From contig DASUAL010000069.1 in NCBI GenBank assembly GCA_035763805.1, positions 1 through 64,000 on the forward strand: a DNA stretch of 64,000 bases, written 5' to 3'. This stretch comes from DASUAL01 sp035763805 (GTDB lineage: Bacteria > Gemmatimonadota > Gemmatimonadetes > Gemmatimonadales > GWC2-71-9). The notes beneath the pieces were generated by a model. It saw only the letters and a list, made by a program, of their open reading frames with translations. It ran no database searches and had not been told where the DNA came from. Shown one piece after another: positions 40,435 through 48,567 of this stretch. How positions within the stretch are numbered: position 1 is the first letter of the stretch; each line of letters starts with the position of its first letter. The position numbers and the translations under genes were made by a program.

Positions 40435-41180
40435 CGCTCGATGGTGTTCCCGCAAGCGAGCTCGCCCGCCGCTGGGGCGTGCCTCAGGTGGGGCTGTTCC
40501 GGCAGCTCCCTTCGACCCTCGACGCGATCCACGACCTCGGCGCCCAGGGCGCCGCCGAGGGGACCGTCGTCGTCGCAGAGGAACAGACCGCGGGTCGCGG
40601 CCGCGACGGGCGCACGTGGTTTTCGCCGCTGGGGGGCGTGTGGCTGGCGATGTTGTTTCGCCCGACCCCCGAGCGCGTCGAGCTCGGCGCCGCATCGATC
40701 CGCGCGGGGCTCGCGCTCGCCGACGCGGTGGACGCGCTGCTTGCCGCCCCCGCAACCCGTCTGAAGTGGCCGAACGACGTCCTGCTCGACGACCGCAAGC
40801 TGGCGGGGATTCTCAGCGAAGCCCGCTGGCAGGGCGGGCGGCTCCAGTGGCTCGCGGTGGGTCTCGGAGTGAACGTATGCAACGAGATCCCCGCCGACGT
40901 GGCGAAACGGGCCATCGCCCTCAGGGAGCGGCTCCCGGCGGTGCGACGGATCGACCTGCTCGACCGCCTCGTACCGGCGCTCGCCCCCGTCACCACCAGC
41001 GGGGCCGCGCTGTCCGAGCGCGAGTGCGCCGCCTTCGCCGCGCGCGACTGGCTGCGGGGTCGACTGATCCGCTCGCCGGCGGTGGGCCTGGCGCGGGGTC
41101 TTCGGCCCGACGGCGCGCTGCTCGTGGACCTCGGGGCCGGAACGATCGGCGTGCGGGAGGGCCATGTCGAGCTCGCCTGA
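40422..41180 (+). CDS. birA: Biotin-[acetyl-CoA-carboxylase] ligase
   Basis: A 252-aa enzyme that attaches biotin to carboxylase carrier domains. The biotinoyl-AMP loop is EEQTAGRGRDGRTWFSPLGGVWLAML, with LKWPNDVLLDDRKLAGIL and VGLGVNV as further signatures. The N-terminal DNA-binding domain of E. coli BirA is absent, so it is a ligase only, not a repressor. GTG 40422 overlaps uppP by 13 bases and gives a sensible N terminus; the longer upstream frame is a shadow. It overlaps the CPBP gene by 17 bases. Confidence 0.92.
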   Translation: MARVALDGVPASELARRWGVPQVGLFRQLPSTLDAIHDLGAQGAAEGTVVVAEEQTAGRGRDGRTWFSPLGGVWLAMLFRPTPERVELGAASIRAGLALADAVDALLAAPATRLKWPNDVLLDDRKLAGILSEARWQGGRLQWLAVGLGVNVCNEIPADVAKRAIALRERLPAVRRIDLLDRLVPALAPVTTSGAALSERECAAFAARDWLRGRLIRSPAVGLARGLRPDGALLVDLGAGTIGVREGHVELA

Positions 41181-41861
41181 TCTCTCGCCCCGCGCCCGTG
41201 TGCTCCTCGCCGCTGGCCTGGTGCGCACGGCGTGGGGACTGCCGCGCGCTCCCGGCGATGCCGCTGCCCTGGGTGGCACCACCGTGTCCTTGGCCGCCGG
41301 GTTGTGCGGTCTCGTCGCACTCGCGCTCGGCCGCCAGCCGCTGGGCCTGTTGTGGGCACCAGCGCGCGCGGCGCGGCCGGCCCCGGAGGTCGCGCGCGGG
41401 CTTGCGGTGGGCGACTTGTGCGCCGCGGCGTACCTGGGTGGGCTGCGGCGCGACGACGCGACCGTCGCGCGTGTCACCGAGGAGCTCGCGTTCCGGCGCG
41501 CACTGCTCGGGCGGCCCGAGTCGGTGCGCCTGGGCTCTCTCGGGTTATGGCGCTCGCGTTCGGCCTGTGGCACGTGGCGCAGCCGGGCTACGACGGCGCA
41601 CCAGTGGAGAGCTTCCTCGGAACCGCGCTGGGCGGGTTCGTGACGGGGTGCCTGTACGCGCTGTCGGGCTCACTCACGGTCGCGGCGTTCTACCACGGGC
41701 TCCACAATGCGCCGCTGAAGGCGCTGGGCGGCGTGCCGGTCACCGCCGGGAGCGCCGGGCTCGCGGCTGGCATCGCGCTCGCGTGCACCGCGCTGCTCTC
41801 GGTCGGGCTCGGCTGGATGGTGCGGCGGCGTGGCGAGCGCGAATCCGGCCGTCTATCTTAG
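41164..41861 (+). pseudogene. CPBP-type intramembrane protease, split by a frameshift near 41545
   Basis: The first frame (from ATG 41164) gives a membrane protein with the catalytic EExxxR block TEELAFRRALL. It then loses sense after GSLGL. From about 41544 another frame continues with MALAFGLWHVAQPGYDG, SGSLTVAAFYHGLHNAPLKAL and more helices to the stop at 41861, giving the F-x-x-x-H and H-x-x-x-N motifs. The two halves join as a normal CPBP/CAAX protease if one base is missing in CGGGTTATGG around 41541-41549. It could be a true pseudogene, a sequencing or assembly error, or less likely programmed -1 frameshifting; no slippery heptamer is apparent. Confidence 0.8.
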
Positions 41862-41868
41862 GCGCCGC

Positions 41869-42648
41869 ATGCTCCTCGCCATCAACATCAACAACACCGA
41901 GACGAAGGTCGGGCTCTTCCGGGGCGACAGCCTGGAGGCGCACTGGCGTCTCACGACCGCACCGGCACGGACCCCGGACGAATGGGCGGCGGCGCTCACC
42001 TCGTACCTGCTCCAGGCCGGACGGTCCACGCAGGAAGTGCGCGCCAGTGTGCTCGCCTCGGTGGTGCCGCCGGTGACCCAGGGGGTGTGCGAGGCGGTCG
42101 AGCGTGCCACCACGGTGCAGCCGGTGATCGTAGACGGGCGATCTGCGCTCCCCATCAGGCTCGACGTGGAGGAGCCGCTTACCGTGGGGGCCGACCGCAT
42201 CCTCAACACCCTCGCCGCGTCGCAGCTGTTCCGGCGGGACACGATCGTGGTGGACTTCGGCACCGCCACGACCTTCGACTGCATCACGGGGGATGGCCGG
42301 TTCCTCGGCGGCGTGATCATGCCGGGCATCCGTACCGGTTCGGACGCGCTGATCCGCAACACCGCCAAGCTGCCGGCGACGGAGCTCGTGCCGCCGGAGC
42401 GGGTGATCGGGCGTCGCACCGAGGACTGCATCCGCGCGGGCGTGCTCCTGGGCTCCGCCGACGCAGTGGACGGTATCGTTCGTCGCATAAAGGCGGAATG
42501 GCCGGGCCGGCAGGCTCCCCAGGTGATCGCGACGGGGGGCCTCGCGAGCCTCGTCGCTCCGCTGGCGCGCGAGATCGAGTCGGTGCATCCCGACCTCACG
42601 CTCACCGGGCTCCGGATCGCCGCGACCGCGCTCGGCATGACGTGGTAG
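41869..42648 (+). CDS. coaX: Type III pantothenate kinase
   Basis: A 259-aa ASKHA-fold kinase for the first step of CoA synthesis. LLAININNTETKVGLF (phosphate 1), VGADRILNTLAA, VVDFGTATTFDCI (phosphate 2) and GGVIMPGIRTGSDAL are diagnostic of CoaX. ATG 41869 is chosen over an upstream in-frame ATG because the family begins at MLLAI. TATCTT (41854-41859) ends 9 bases upstream and may be its own -10 box. The stop shares one base with the next GTG (TAGTG). Confidence 0.95.
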   Translation: MLLAININNTETKVGLFRGDSLEAHWRLTTAPARTPDEWAAALTSYLLQAGRSTQEVRASVLASVVPPVTQGVCEAVERATTVQPVIVDGRSALPIRLDVEEPLTVGADRILNTLAASQLFRRDTIVVDFGTATTFDCITGDGRFLGGVIMPGIRTGSDALIRNTAKLPATELVPPERVIGRRTEDCIRAGVLLGSADAVDGIVRRIKAEWPGRQAPQVIATGGLASLVAPLAREIESVHPDLTLTGLRIAATALGMTW

Positions 42649-43574
42649 TGGAGGTCCCGCCCCGCGCCCTCAACGCCTGGCGGCGCTGGGGATACCGTCT
42701 CCTGCCCGGCGACCTGTTCTCCTACCTCCTGCACATGCGCCCCGCCGAATGGCCGATCATGGCGGGGCACACGGCCCTGGGCTACGTGCTGGCGATCGGC
42801 CTCGAGGGCGTCGCGCGGGGAGCGTCACTGGGGCCCGCGTTGTTGGCGCTGGTCCTCTGGGTAGTGTTTCTCAACGGCGGCACCCTCGCGATCAACAGCG
42901 TGTTCGACCGCGACGAGGGCGACATCGGTTATCTGATCGCGCCGCCGCCCCTGCCGAGGCACCTGTTGGCTTTCAGCCTGGCGTTGCTCGTCAGCGGCCA
43001 GCTGCTCGCGTTGACTTTGCCGGCCGCGTTCCGCATCGACTACGCGATCTGTTTCGCGATGTCGCTTCTGTACTCCGTGCCGCCGTTCCGCTTCAAGGCC
43101 GTGGCGGGTGTCGATTGGGTCATCAACATGTGGGGGTTTGGCACCCTCACGCCGTTTGCGACCTGGGCCGCGACGGGTCGACCGCTCGATTCTGGCCACT
43201 CGCTGATCCTGCTCGGGTTCTGCCCGCTGTTCGCGGGGCTCTATCCGCTCACTCAACTGTACCAATTCGACGAGGACCGCCGTCGCGGCGACCGAACGCT
43301 GGCGCTGCTGCTTGGCATGCGTCGGAGCCTGAGCGTGGCGCTGGCGTGCGTGCTCGGCGCGTTCGCGCTTTTCGCGTGGGCGGCTGCCATGCTCGGGACC
43401 GGGGCCCGGGCCGTCGCGCTGCTCGGGCCCCTCGGCGCCTGGCTCGCGGTGCTGATCCCGTGGTACGCAGGGCATGCCGGGTGGACGCCGGCTCGGCATC
43501 AGCGGGGGATGTATCACGCGCTCGCCGCGTGGGCCGTAACCGATCTCGTCGTACTCGCGGTGTTTGCTCGATGA
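42648..43574 (+). CDS. Second UbiA-family prenyltransferase
   Basis: A 308-aa membrane protein with about nine helices. Asp motifs are LAINSVFDRDEGDIGYL and LYQFDEDRRRGDRTLALLLG. The layout differs from the first UbiA homologue (38831-39655), notably the absence of PxRPL, and resembles bacterial prenyltransferases linked to lycopene elongation or quinone synthesis. No pigment or quinone genes are near, so the substrate is open. Start GTG 42648 overlaps coaX by one base. Confidence 0.82.
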   Translation: MEVPPRALNAWRRWGYRLLPGDLFSYLLHMRPAEWPIMAGHTALGYVLAIGLEGVARGASLGPALLALVLWVVFLNGGTLAINSVFDRDEGDIGYLIAPPPLPRHLLAFSLALLVSGQLLALTLPAAFRIDYAICFAMSLLYSVPPFRFKAVAGVDWVINMWGFGTLTPFATWAATGRPLDSGHSLILLGFCPLFAGLYPLTQLYQFDEDRRRGDRTLALLLGMRRSLSVALACVLGAFALFAWAAAMLGTGARAVALLGPLGAWLAVLIPWYAGHAGWTPARHQRGMYHALAAWAVTDLVVLAVFAR

Positions 43575-43628
43575 GACCGTGCACTTAGATTTGAACGGAG
43601 CCACCTTCCCATCAGAGACGAGGCGAGC

Positions 43629-44240
43629 ATGTCGGCCACTGCGGCACCCGATGCGTCGGACCGTTCGGACTTCCGCACCGTCACCCTTGGTGGCGTCAAG
43701 ATTGGCCTGATCACGGCGGCCGCCGTGGTCGCTTTTCTGCTCGTGTCCCGGCACGTGCCCGGGCTGGCGGGGCGCATGCTCGAGATGCTGGTCGTGCTCG
43801 GGGCGGGGCTGGCGGTGACGTTCTTGCCCGGGAAGTGGACCGCGGCACGAACGGGCGAGGGGATCGCCGGCGCCGCCGCGATGGGGCTCGTCGGCACGAT
43901 CACCTTCATGACGATCGACATCGTCGCGCTGCGGCCCCTGCGGGCCTATCCCTGGACATGGGACGCGATCGGCGGGAACAGCACCTGGTGGTATCTGCCG
44001 ATCTGGTGGATGCTCGGCACGTTTCTGGCCTGGATGGGCGCCCTCGTGATGGCGCGGGAGAGCGCCCGTGGCGAGGCGAACCTCGTTCGCCTCGCTACCC
44101 CGACGCTCATCGGCACTGTACTGGTCGTGGCCGTGGCGCGGCTTGCCGGACTGTCGCTCGCGCTGCCCGTCGGGGCGGGTGGCGCATTCACCATCACGTT
44201 GGCGGGGCAGGCTGTCGTCGCACTCGCCCGGAAGCCCTAG
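43629..44240 (+). CDS. Polytopic membrane protein, unknown
   Basis: A 203-aa protein with about six hydrophobic segments (VKIGLITAAAVVAFLLVS, MLVVLGAGLAVTFLP, AAAMGLVGTITFMTIDIV, YLPIWWMLGTFLAWMGALVMA, LIGTVLVVAVARLAGL and the C-terminal stretch). No known motif or family is visible to me. ATG 43629 follows GAGGCGAG. A weak TTAGAT at 43585-43590 may be its -10 box. Confidence 0.7.
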   Translation: MSATAAPDASDRSDFRTVTLGGVKIGLITAAAVVAFLLVSRHVPGLAGRMLEMLVVLGAGLAVTFLPGKWTAARTGEGIAGAAAMGLVGTITFMTIDIVALRPLRAYPWTWDAIGGNSTWWYLPIWWMLGTFLAWMGALVMARESARGEANLVRLATPTLIGTVLVVAVARLAGLSLALPVGAGGAFTITLAGQAVVALARKP

Positions 44241-44264
44241 CTCGGGCCCCGTGGGAGGGGCATC

Positions 44265-44549
44265 GTGCCCCGCTGGCTTGCACACCTGAGCGTGGTCCTT
44301 GGCTGGCTCCTCACGCCGCTGCTTGCGTGGGGGGCGTCGTACGTCGGGCTGTGGCTCGGCGCGCTCGTAGGTATGCGGTTCGCCGACCCGCTGACGATGC
44401 TCGCGGTCGCCGCGGCGGGCGCCGCGCTGTTCGGCTTTGCGGCGCTCGCGATCTGGGTGCGCTTCATGCGCCGAGTGCCCCACCTCCTGTCCCATCTCAT
44501 GGCGCCGCGGGCTTCGCAGGAGCACACTGCCATTGCTGCGGCGGACTGA
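44265..44549 (+). CDS. Small membrane protein, unknown
   Basis: A 94-aa protein with two hydrophobic segments (LSVVLGWLLTPLLAWGASYVGLWL and LTMLAVAAAGAALFGFAALAIWV) and a basic loop (RFMRRVPHLL) before a short tail. No family recognised. Start GTG 44265 with GGGAGGGG about 10 bases upstream. Its end overlaps the TTG start of the NlpC/P60 gene by 17 bases, which suggests coupling. Confidence 0.65.
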   Translation: MPRWLAHLSVVLGWLLTPLLAWGASYVGLWLGALVGMRFADPLTMLAVAAAGAALFGFAALAIWVRFMRRVPHLLSHLMAPRASQEHTAIAAAD

Positions 44550-45495
44550 GCTCCTCGCGATCCTGCTGCTCGGACTCCTCCCGGGCGCGCTTCCGGCCCA
44601 GGGCCGAGGGATGGAGCTCCATATCGGACGCTGGTACAACGGCAACCGCGCCGAAACCTACGAGTTCCGCACCAGCTCGCGGCTGGGCGGGCCGCTCACT
44701 CACGGGTTCGGCGTCGCGATGTTGGTCAACGACAGCCTCGGCCGCCGCCGTGCCTTCTACGGTCTGGGTTGGGAGCTGCAGGCTTGGCGCGGCCGCTCGA
44801 GGTTCGGGCCGTACGCCCTCGGCGGCGTCGCCCTCGGTCTCTCGACCGACACCTCCACGCAGGCGCTCGCGGCGCAGTGGAGCATCGGCGGTGGGCTCGA
44901 GTGGCGCCCAATCTCGTGGTTTGCGGTCGGCACCGAGGTGCGCTACCGGCTCGAGGACCGGGGGCCCCGCGGGTTCTGGAATCCTCGGAACGACGCGCGC
45001 AACGGCGTGAGCGCCGCGGTGGGCGTGAGCATCGGTCTCGGGAGAGGACGCGAGGCGTCTGGCGTCTCCAGACTCCCGCCTCCCGAGCCGCCAGCGACCA
45101 TCAGCGGCAACGCCGCCGACGTCGTCCGGTCGGCCCTCGAGGCCTTGGGCACTCCATATCTGTGGGGCGGCACCAACGACAACGCCTTCGACTGTTCGGG
45201 ATTGATTCAGTACGCCTACGCACGCCACGGCATCCGCCTGCCCCGTATGAGCCGCGAGCAGGCGACGACGGGTGCCGAAATCGCGCCCGCGGTGGCGGCG
45301 CTGCGCCCAGGCGATATCCTGGTCTTCTCGGCGCGGCCGGGAGCGGGCGTGACGCACGTCGGCATGTACGTCGGCGAGCTGAAGTTCATCCACAGTTCGA
45401 CCATCGGGGTGAAGTTGTCCCGGCTCGAGGCGCGCGATCCCGAGGGCTCGCACTGGCTGGAGCGCTGGGTGGGCGTGCGACGGATAATTCCGTGA
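44533..45495 (+). CDS. Secreted NlpC/P60 peptidase with an N-terminal beta-barrel-like domain
   Basis: A 320-aa exported protein. A signal peptide (LLRRTELLAILLLGLLPGALPAQG) precedes about 160 residues of alternating strands like a small outer-membrane-type barrel (RWYNGNRAETYEFRTSS, YALGGVALGLSTDT, WFAVGTEVRYRLEDRG). The C-terminal NlpC/P60 domain has Cys221 in FDCSGLIQYAYARHG, His275 in VTHVGMYVG and a third polar residue near IHSST. It should cleave D-Glu-diaminopimelate bonds in peptidoglycan stems. The start is TTG 44533, the only start that gives a complete signal peptide. A (GGCGTCT)2 word lies in the interdomain linker. Confidence 0.88.
   Translation: MLRRTELLAILLLGLLPGALPAQGRGMELHIGRWYNGNRAETYEFRTSSRLGGPLTHGFGVAMLVNDSLGRRRAFYGLGWELQAWRGRSRFGPYALGGVALGLSTDTSTQALAAQWSIGGGLEWRPISWFAVGTEVRYRLEDRGPRGFWNPRNDARNGVSAAVGVSIGLGRGREASGVSRLPPPEPPATISGNAADVVRSALEALGTPYLWGGTNDNAFDCSGLIQYAYARHGIRLPRMSREQATTGAEIAPAVAALRPGDILVFSARPGAGVTHVGMYVGELKFIHSSTIGVKLSRLEARDPEGSHWLERWVGVRRIIP
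45054..45067. repeat. Two tandem 7-bp words (GGCGTCT) in the NlpC/P60 linker
   Basis: GGCGTCT occurs twice in succession in the stretch that codes for the linker between barrel-like and peptidase domains. It matches the core of the 10542 and 29095 repeats. Confidence 0.5.
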
Positions 45496-45501
45496 ACCGT
45501 C

Positions 45502-45581
45502 ATACGACGCTACGACGTCATGTCGTATGTGCGCGCCAGACGGGCTCGCTTTTCGTACACCTTAGCGTCGTAGCGTCGTAT
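45502..45581. repeat. Inverted tandem-word repeat between NlpC/P60 and a lipoprotein remnant
   Basis: ATACGACGCTACGAC (45502-45516) is a perfect 15-bp inverted match to GTCGTAGCGTCGTAT (45567-45581). The right arm contains two tandem AGCGTCGT units (45564-45579), the left two TACGACGY units (45503-45518). These words are the same as at 36633-36734. The right arm falls where the next gene's signal peptide should be. Confidence 0.85.
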
Positions 45582-45653
45582 AACGTCTTCGGCGCGGCAT
45601 GCGCCCCCGCCACCGGGTACCACCCGCCGTCGAGCGCGCGTGACTACCAGATC

Positions 45654-45968
45654 GTGATCACGCGACACGACTCGCTCAGCCGAGCCATCGGGGTGGGCCT
45701 GAAGCAGCGCGGCCTTCGGGTTCGCAACGCGGTGAAGGGCGGAAGTCCCCCGACGGCCTATCTCCTGGCGTTCACACAACGCGAGACCGCGCCGGGGTCG
45801 CCGCTGTGGCTCTACATCCGTCTGGCCGACACCCGGACCGGGGCCATCATCGCGGCCGTGTCAGCCCCCCTCGACTCGCTCGGGCCGACCGTGCAGGCCC
45901 GGGCCCAGGCCATCGTGGACTCGCTCACTGCGCGGCCCGCCGCGCTTCGCACGCCGTCGACCCTCTAA
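45654..45968 (+). CDS. Probable lipoprotein whose 5' end was overwritten by a repeat
   Basis: From GTG 45654 the product is 104 aa, beginning VITRHDSLSRAIGVGLKQRG with a single alpha/beta domain (LWLYIRLADTRTGAIIAAVSAPLDSLG). The same frame is open upstream through YNVFGAACAPATGY, which looks like the end of a signal peptide with lipobox GAAC. No ATG, GTG or TTG opens it there, because the stretch before it is the inverted repeat at 45502-45581. The gene may have lost its start by repeat insertion, or may use an unusual one. No known family. Confidence 0.5.
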   Translation: MITRHDSLSRAIGVGLKQRGLRVRNAVKGGSPPTAYLLAFTQRETAPGSPLWLYIRLADTRTGAIIAAVSAPLDSLGPTVQARAQAIVDSLTARPAALRTPSTL

Positions 45969-45982
45969 CGCCCGCTGGCCCC

Positions 45983-46011
45983 TTGACAGCTAGCGCCCGC
46001 CCAGAGAAATT
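45983..46011 (+). promoter_or_regulatory. groES-groEL promoter TTGACA-N17-GAAATT
   Basis: TTGACA (45983-45988) is the consensus -35. A 17-base spacer leads to GAAATT (46006-46011), a modest -10. Transcription would start near 46018, just before the CIRCE operator at 46024-46050, the usual geometry for HrcA repression. Confidence 0.6.
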
Positions 46012-46023
46012 CTCGTTTGTCCG

Positions 46024-46050
46024 TTAGCACTCATCACGAGTGAGTGCTAA
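46024..46050 (+). promoter_or_regulatory. CIRCE operator (HrcA binding site)
   Basis: TTAGCACTC-N9-GAGTGCTAA, a perfect match to the CIRCE consensus, 53 bases upstream of groES. HrcA is known to bind it and repress chaperonin genes until heat or misfolding stress. No hrcA gene is in the window. Confidence 0.97.
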
Positions 46051-46103
46051 CAGCCTTATTCGATAAGTACTTACGCCCAAGCAAAAGCTGGAGGTCTGGT
46101 ACC

Positions 46104-46418
46104 ATGGCAACCGCAACGGCTGCGAAGAGCAAGCTCAAGGTCTTTCCACTCGCGGACCGGGTGGCGATCAAGCCGATCGAGGAGACTGAGACGATGAAGG
46201 GCGGTCTGTACATCCCGGACACGGCGAAGGAGAAGCCAATCCAGGGTGAAGTGATCGCCGTCGGCCCTGGGCGGCGTGAGAAGGGGGAACTGGTCCCGCT
46301 CGAGCTGAAGGTCGGGGACCGGGTGGTTTACGGGAAGTACAGCGGCACCCAGGTGGAGCTCGACGGCGAGGAAATCATCCTCATCAAGGAATCGGACGTC
46401 ATCGCGAAGCTCGGTTGA
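46104..46418 (+). CDS. groES: Co-chaperonin GroES
   Basis: A 104-aa lid subunit of the GroEL chamber. KLKVFPLADRVAIKPIEETE, the mobile loop (EETETMKGGLYIPDTAKEKP) and GDRVVYGKYSGTQVELDGEEIILIKESDVIA are standard. ATG 46104 follows GGAGGT (46090-46095) with good spacing; the upstream in-frame codons lie in the leader. Controlled by the promoter and CIRCE element directly upstream and co-transcribed with groEL 21 bases downstream. Confidence 0.98.
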   Translation: MATATAAKSKLKVFPLADRVAIKPIEETETMKGGLYIPDTAKEKPIQGEVIAVGPGRREKGELVPLELKVGDRVVYGKYSGTQVELDGEEIILIKESDVIAKLG

Positions 46419-46439
46419 CGACTTAGGAGGGACACGAGA

Positions 46440-48074
<1,635 letters not shown>

Positions 48075-48104
48075 GACCTAGCGGCACAGTTGCCTAGACG
48101 CACA

Positions 48105-48140
48105 GGACGCCCCGGCGCAATTCCGGGGCGTCCTGGTTTT
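48105..48140 (+). terminator. Intrinsic terminator of groES-groEL
   Basis: GGACGCCCCGG (48105-48115) pairs perfectly with CCGGGGCGTCC (48123-48133) around a 7-base loop. TGGTTTTT follows. It lies 31 bases after the groEL stop. Confidence 0.93.
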
Positions 48141-48142
48141 TG

Positions 48143-48148
48143 TATCTT
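48143..48148 (+). promoter_or_regulatory. -10 box TATCTT before the small secreted-protein gene
   Basis: TATCTT directly after the groEL terminator and 5 bases before GTG 48154. No clear -35. The spacing implies a leaderless transcript. Confidence 0.4.
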
Positions 48149-48153
48149 TAGCC

Positions 48154-48564
48154 GTGGCTCCCCAACGCTCACGATCCGTGACCTCTGCCCGGGTGACGCT
48201 CACCTGCGCCTGCCTCCTCGTTCTCCCCGCCGTCCTTGCGGGGCAGAGTCGCCCGCGCCTCGAAGGCAGGTGGCAGGCCAAGACCGAGGACGAGATCCGC
48301 AATATCATGGTGCGCAGCGACAGCTCAGCGCAGTTCGGCGACCAGGTGGCGCGCTGGCGGATCGTGGGGGACAGCCTGTGGATCACCCTCGGGGACGGCG
48401 TGTGGCAGGTCTACGGCATGAAGCTCGAGGCGGACCGGCTCACGCTGTCGGGGGGCGATCTTGAGAAGTCCGTGACGCTGCGACGGGTGGGGCCACCCAC
48501 GGCCCGGGCGGACTCGGCGGCGATTCCGCCGCCGCCGCCGCCCAGCGAGCGCGCCTGGGAGTGA
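48154..48564 (+). CDS. Small secreted protein, unknown
   Basis: A 136-aa protein with a signal peptide (RVTLTCACLLVLPAVLAGQ), then a small beta-rich domain (LEGRWQAKTEDEIRNIMV, RWRIVGDSLWITLGDGVWQVYGMKLEADRLTL) that resembles lipocalin-like or DUF-type copper-resistance folds only in outline, and a poly-Pro tail. No catalytic motif. GTG 48154 is recorded; the later GTG 48178 would also keep the signal peptide. It converges with the kinase gene, 3 bases apart. Confidence 0.7.
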   Translation: MAPQRSRSVTSARVTLTCACLLVLPAVLAGQSRPRLEGRWQAKTEDEIRNIMVRSDSSAQFGDQVARWRIVGDSLWITLGDGVWQVYGMKLEADRLTLSGGDLEKSVTLRRVGPPTARADSAAIPPPPPPSERAWE

Positions 48565-48567
48565 CGG

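Noticed and set aside
41164..41861. Two separate small membrane proteins instead of one frameshifted gene
   Set aside because: The catalytic residues of one CPBP protease are divided between the two frames, and the join is natural.
10542..45581. IS or MITE ends for the repeat elements
   Set aside because: No transposase gene or consistent terminal sequence and target duplication can be seen in the window, so I left the mechanism open.
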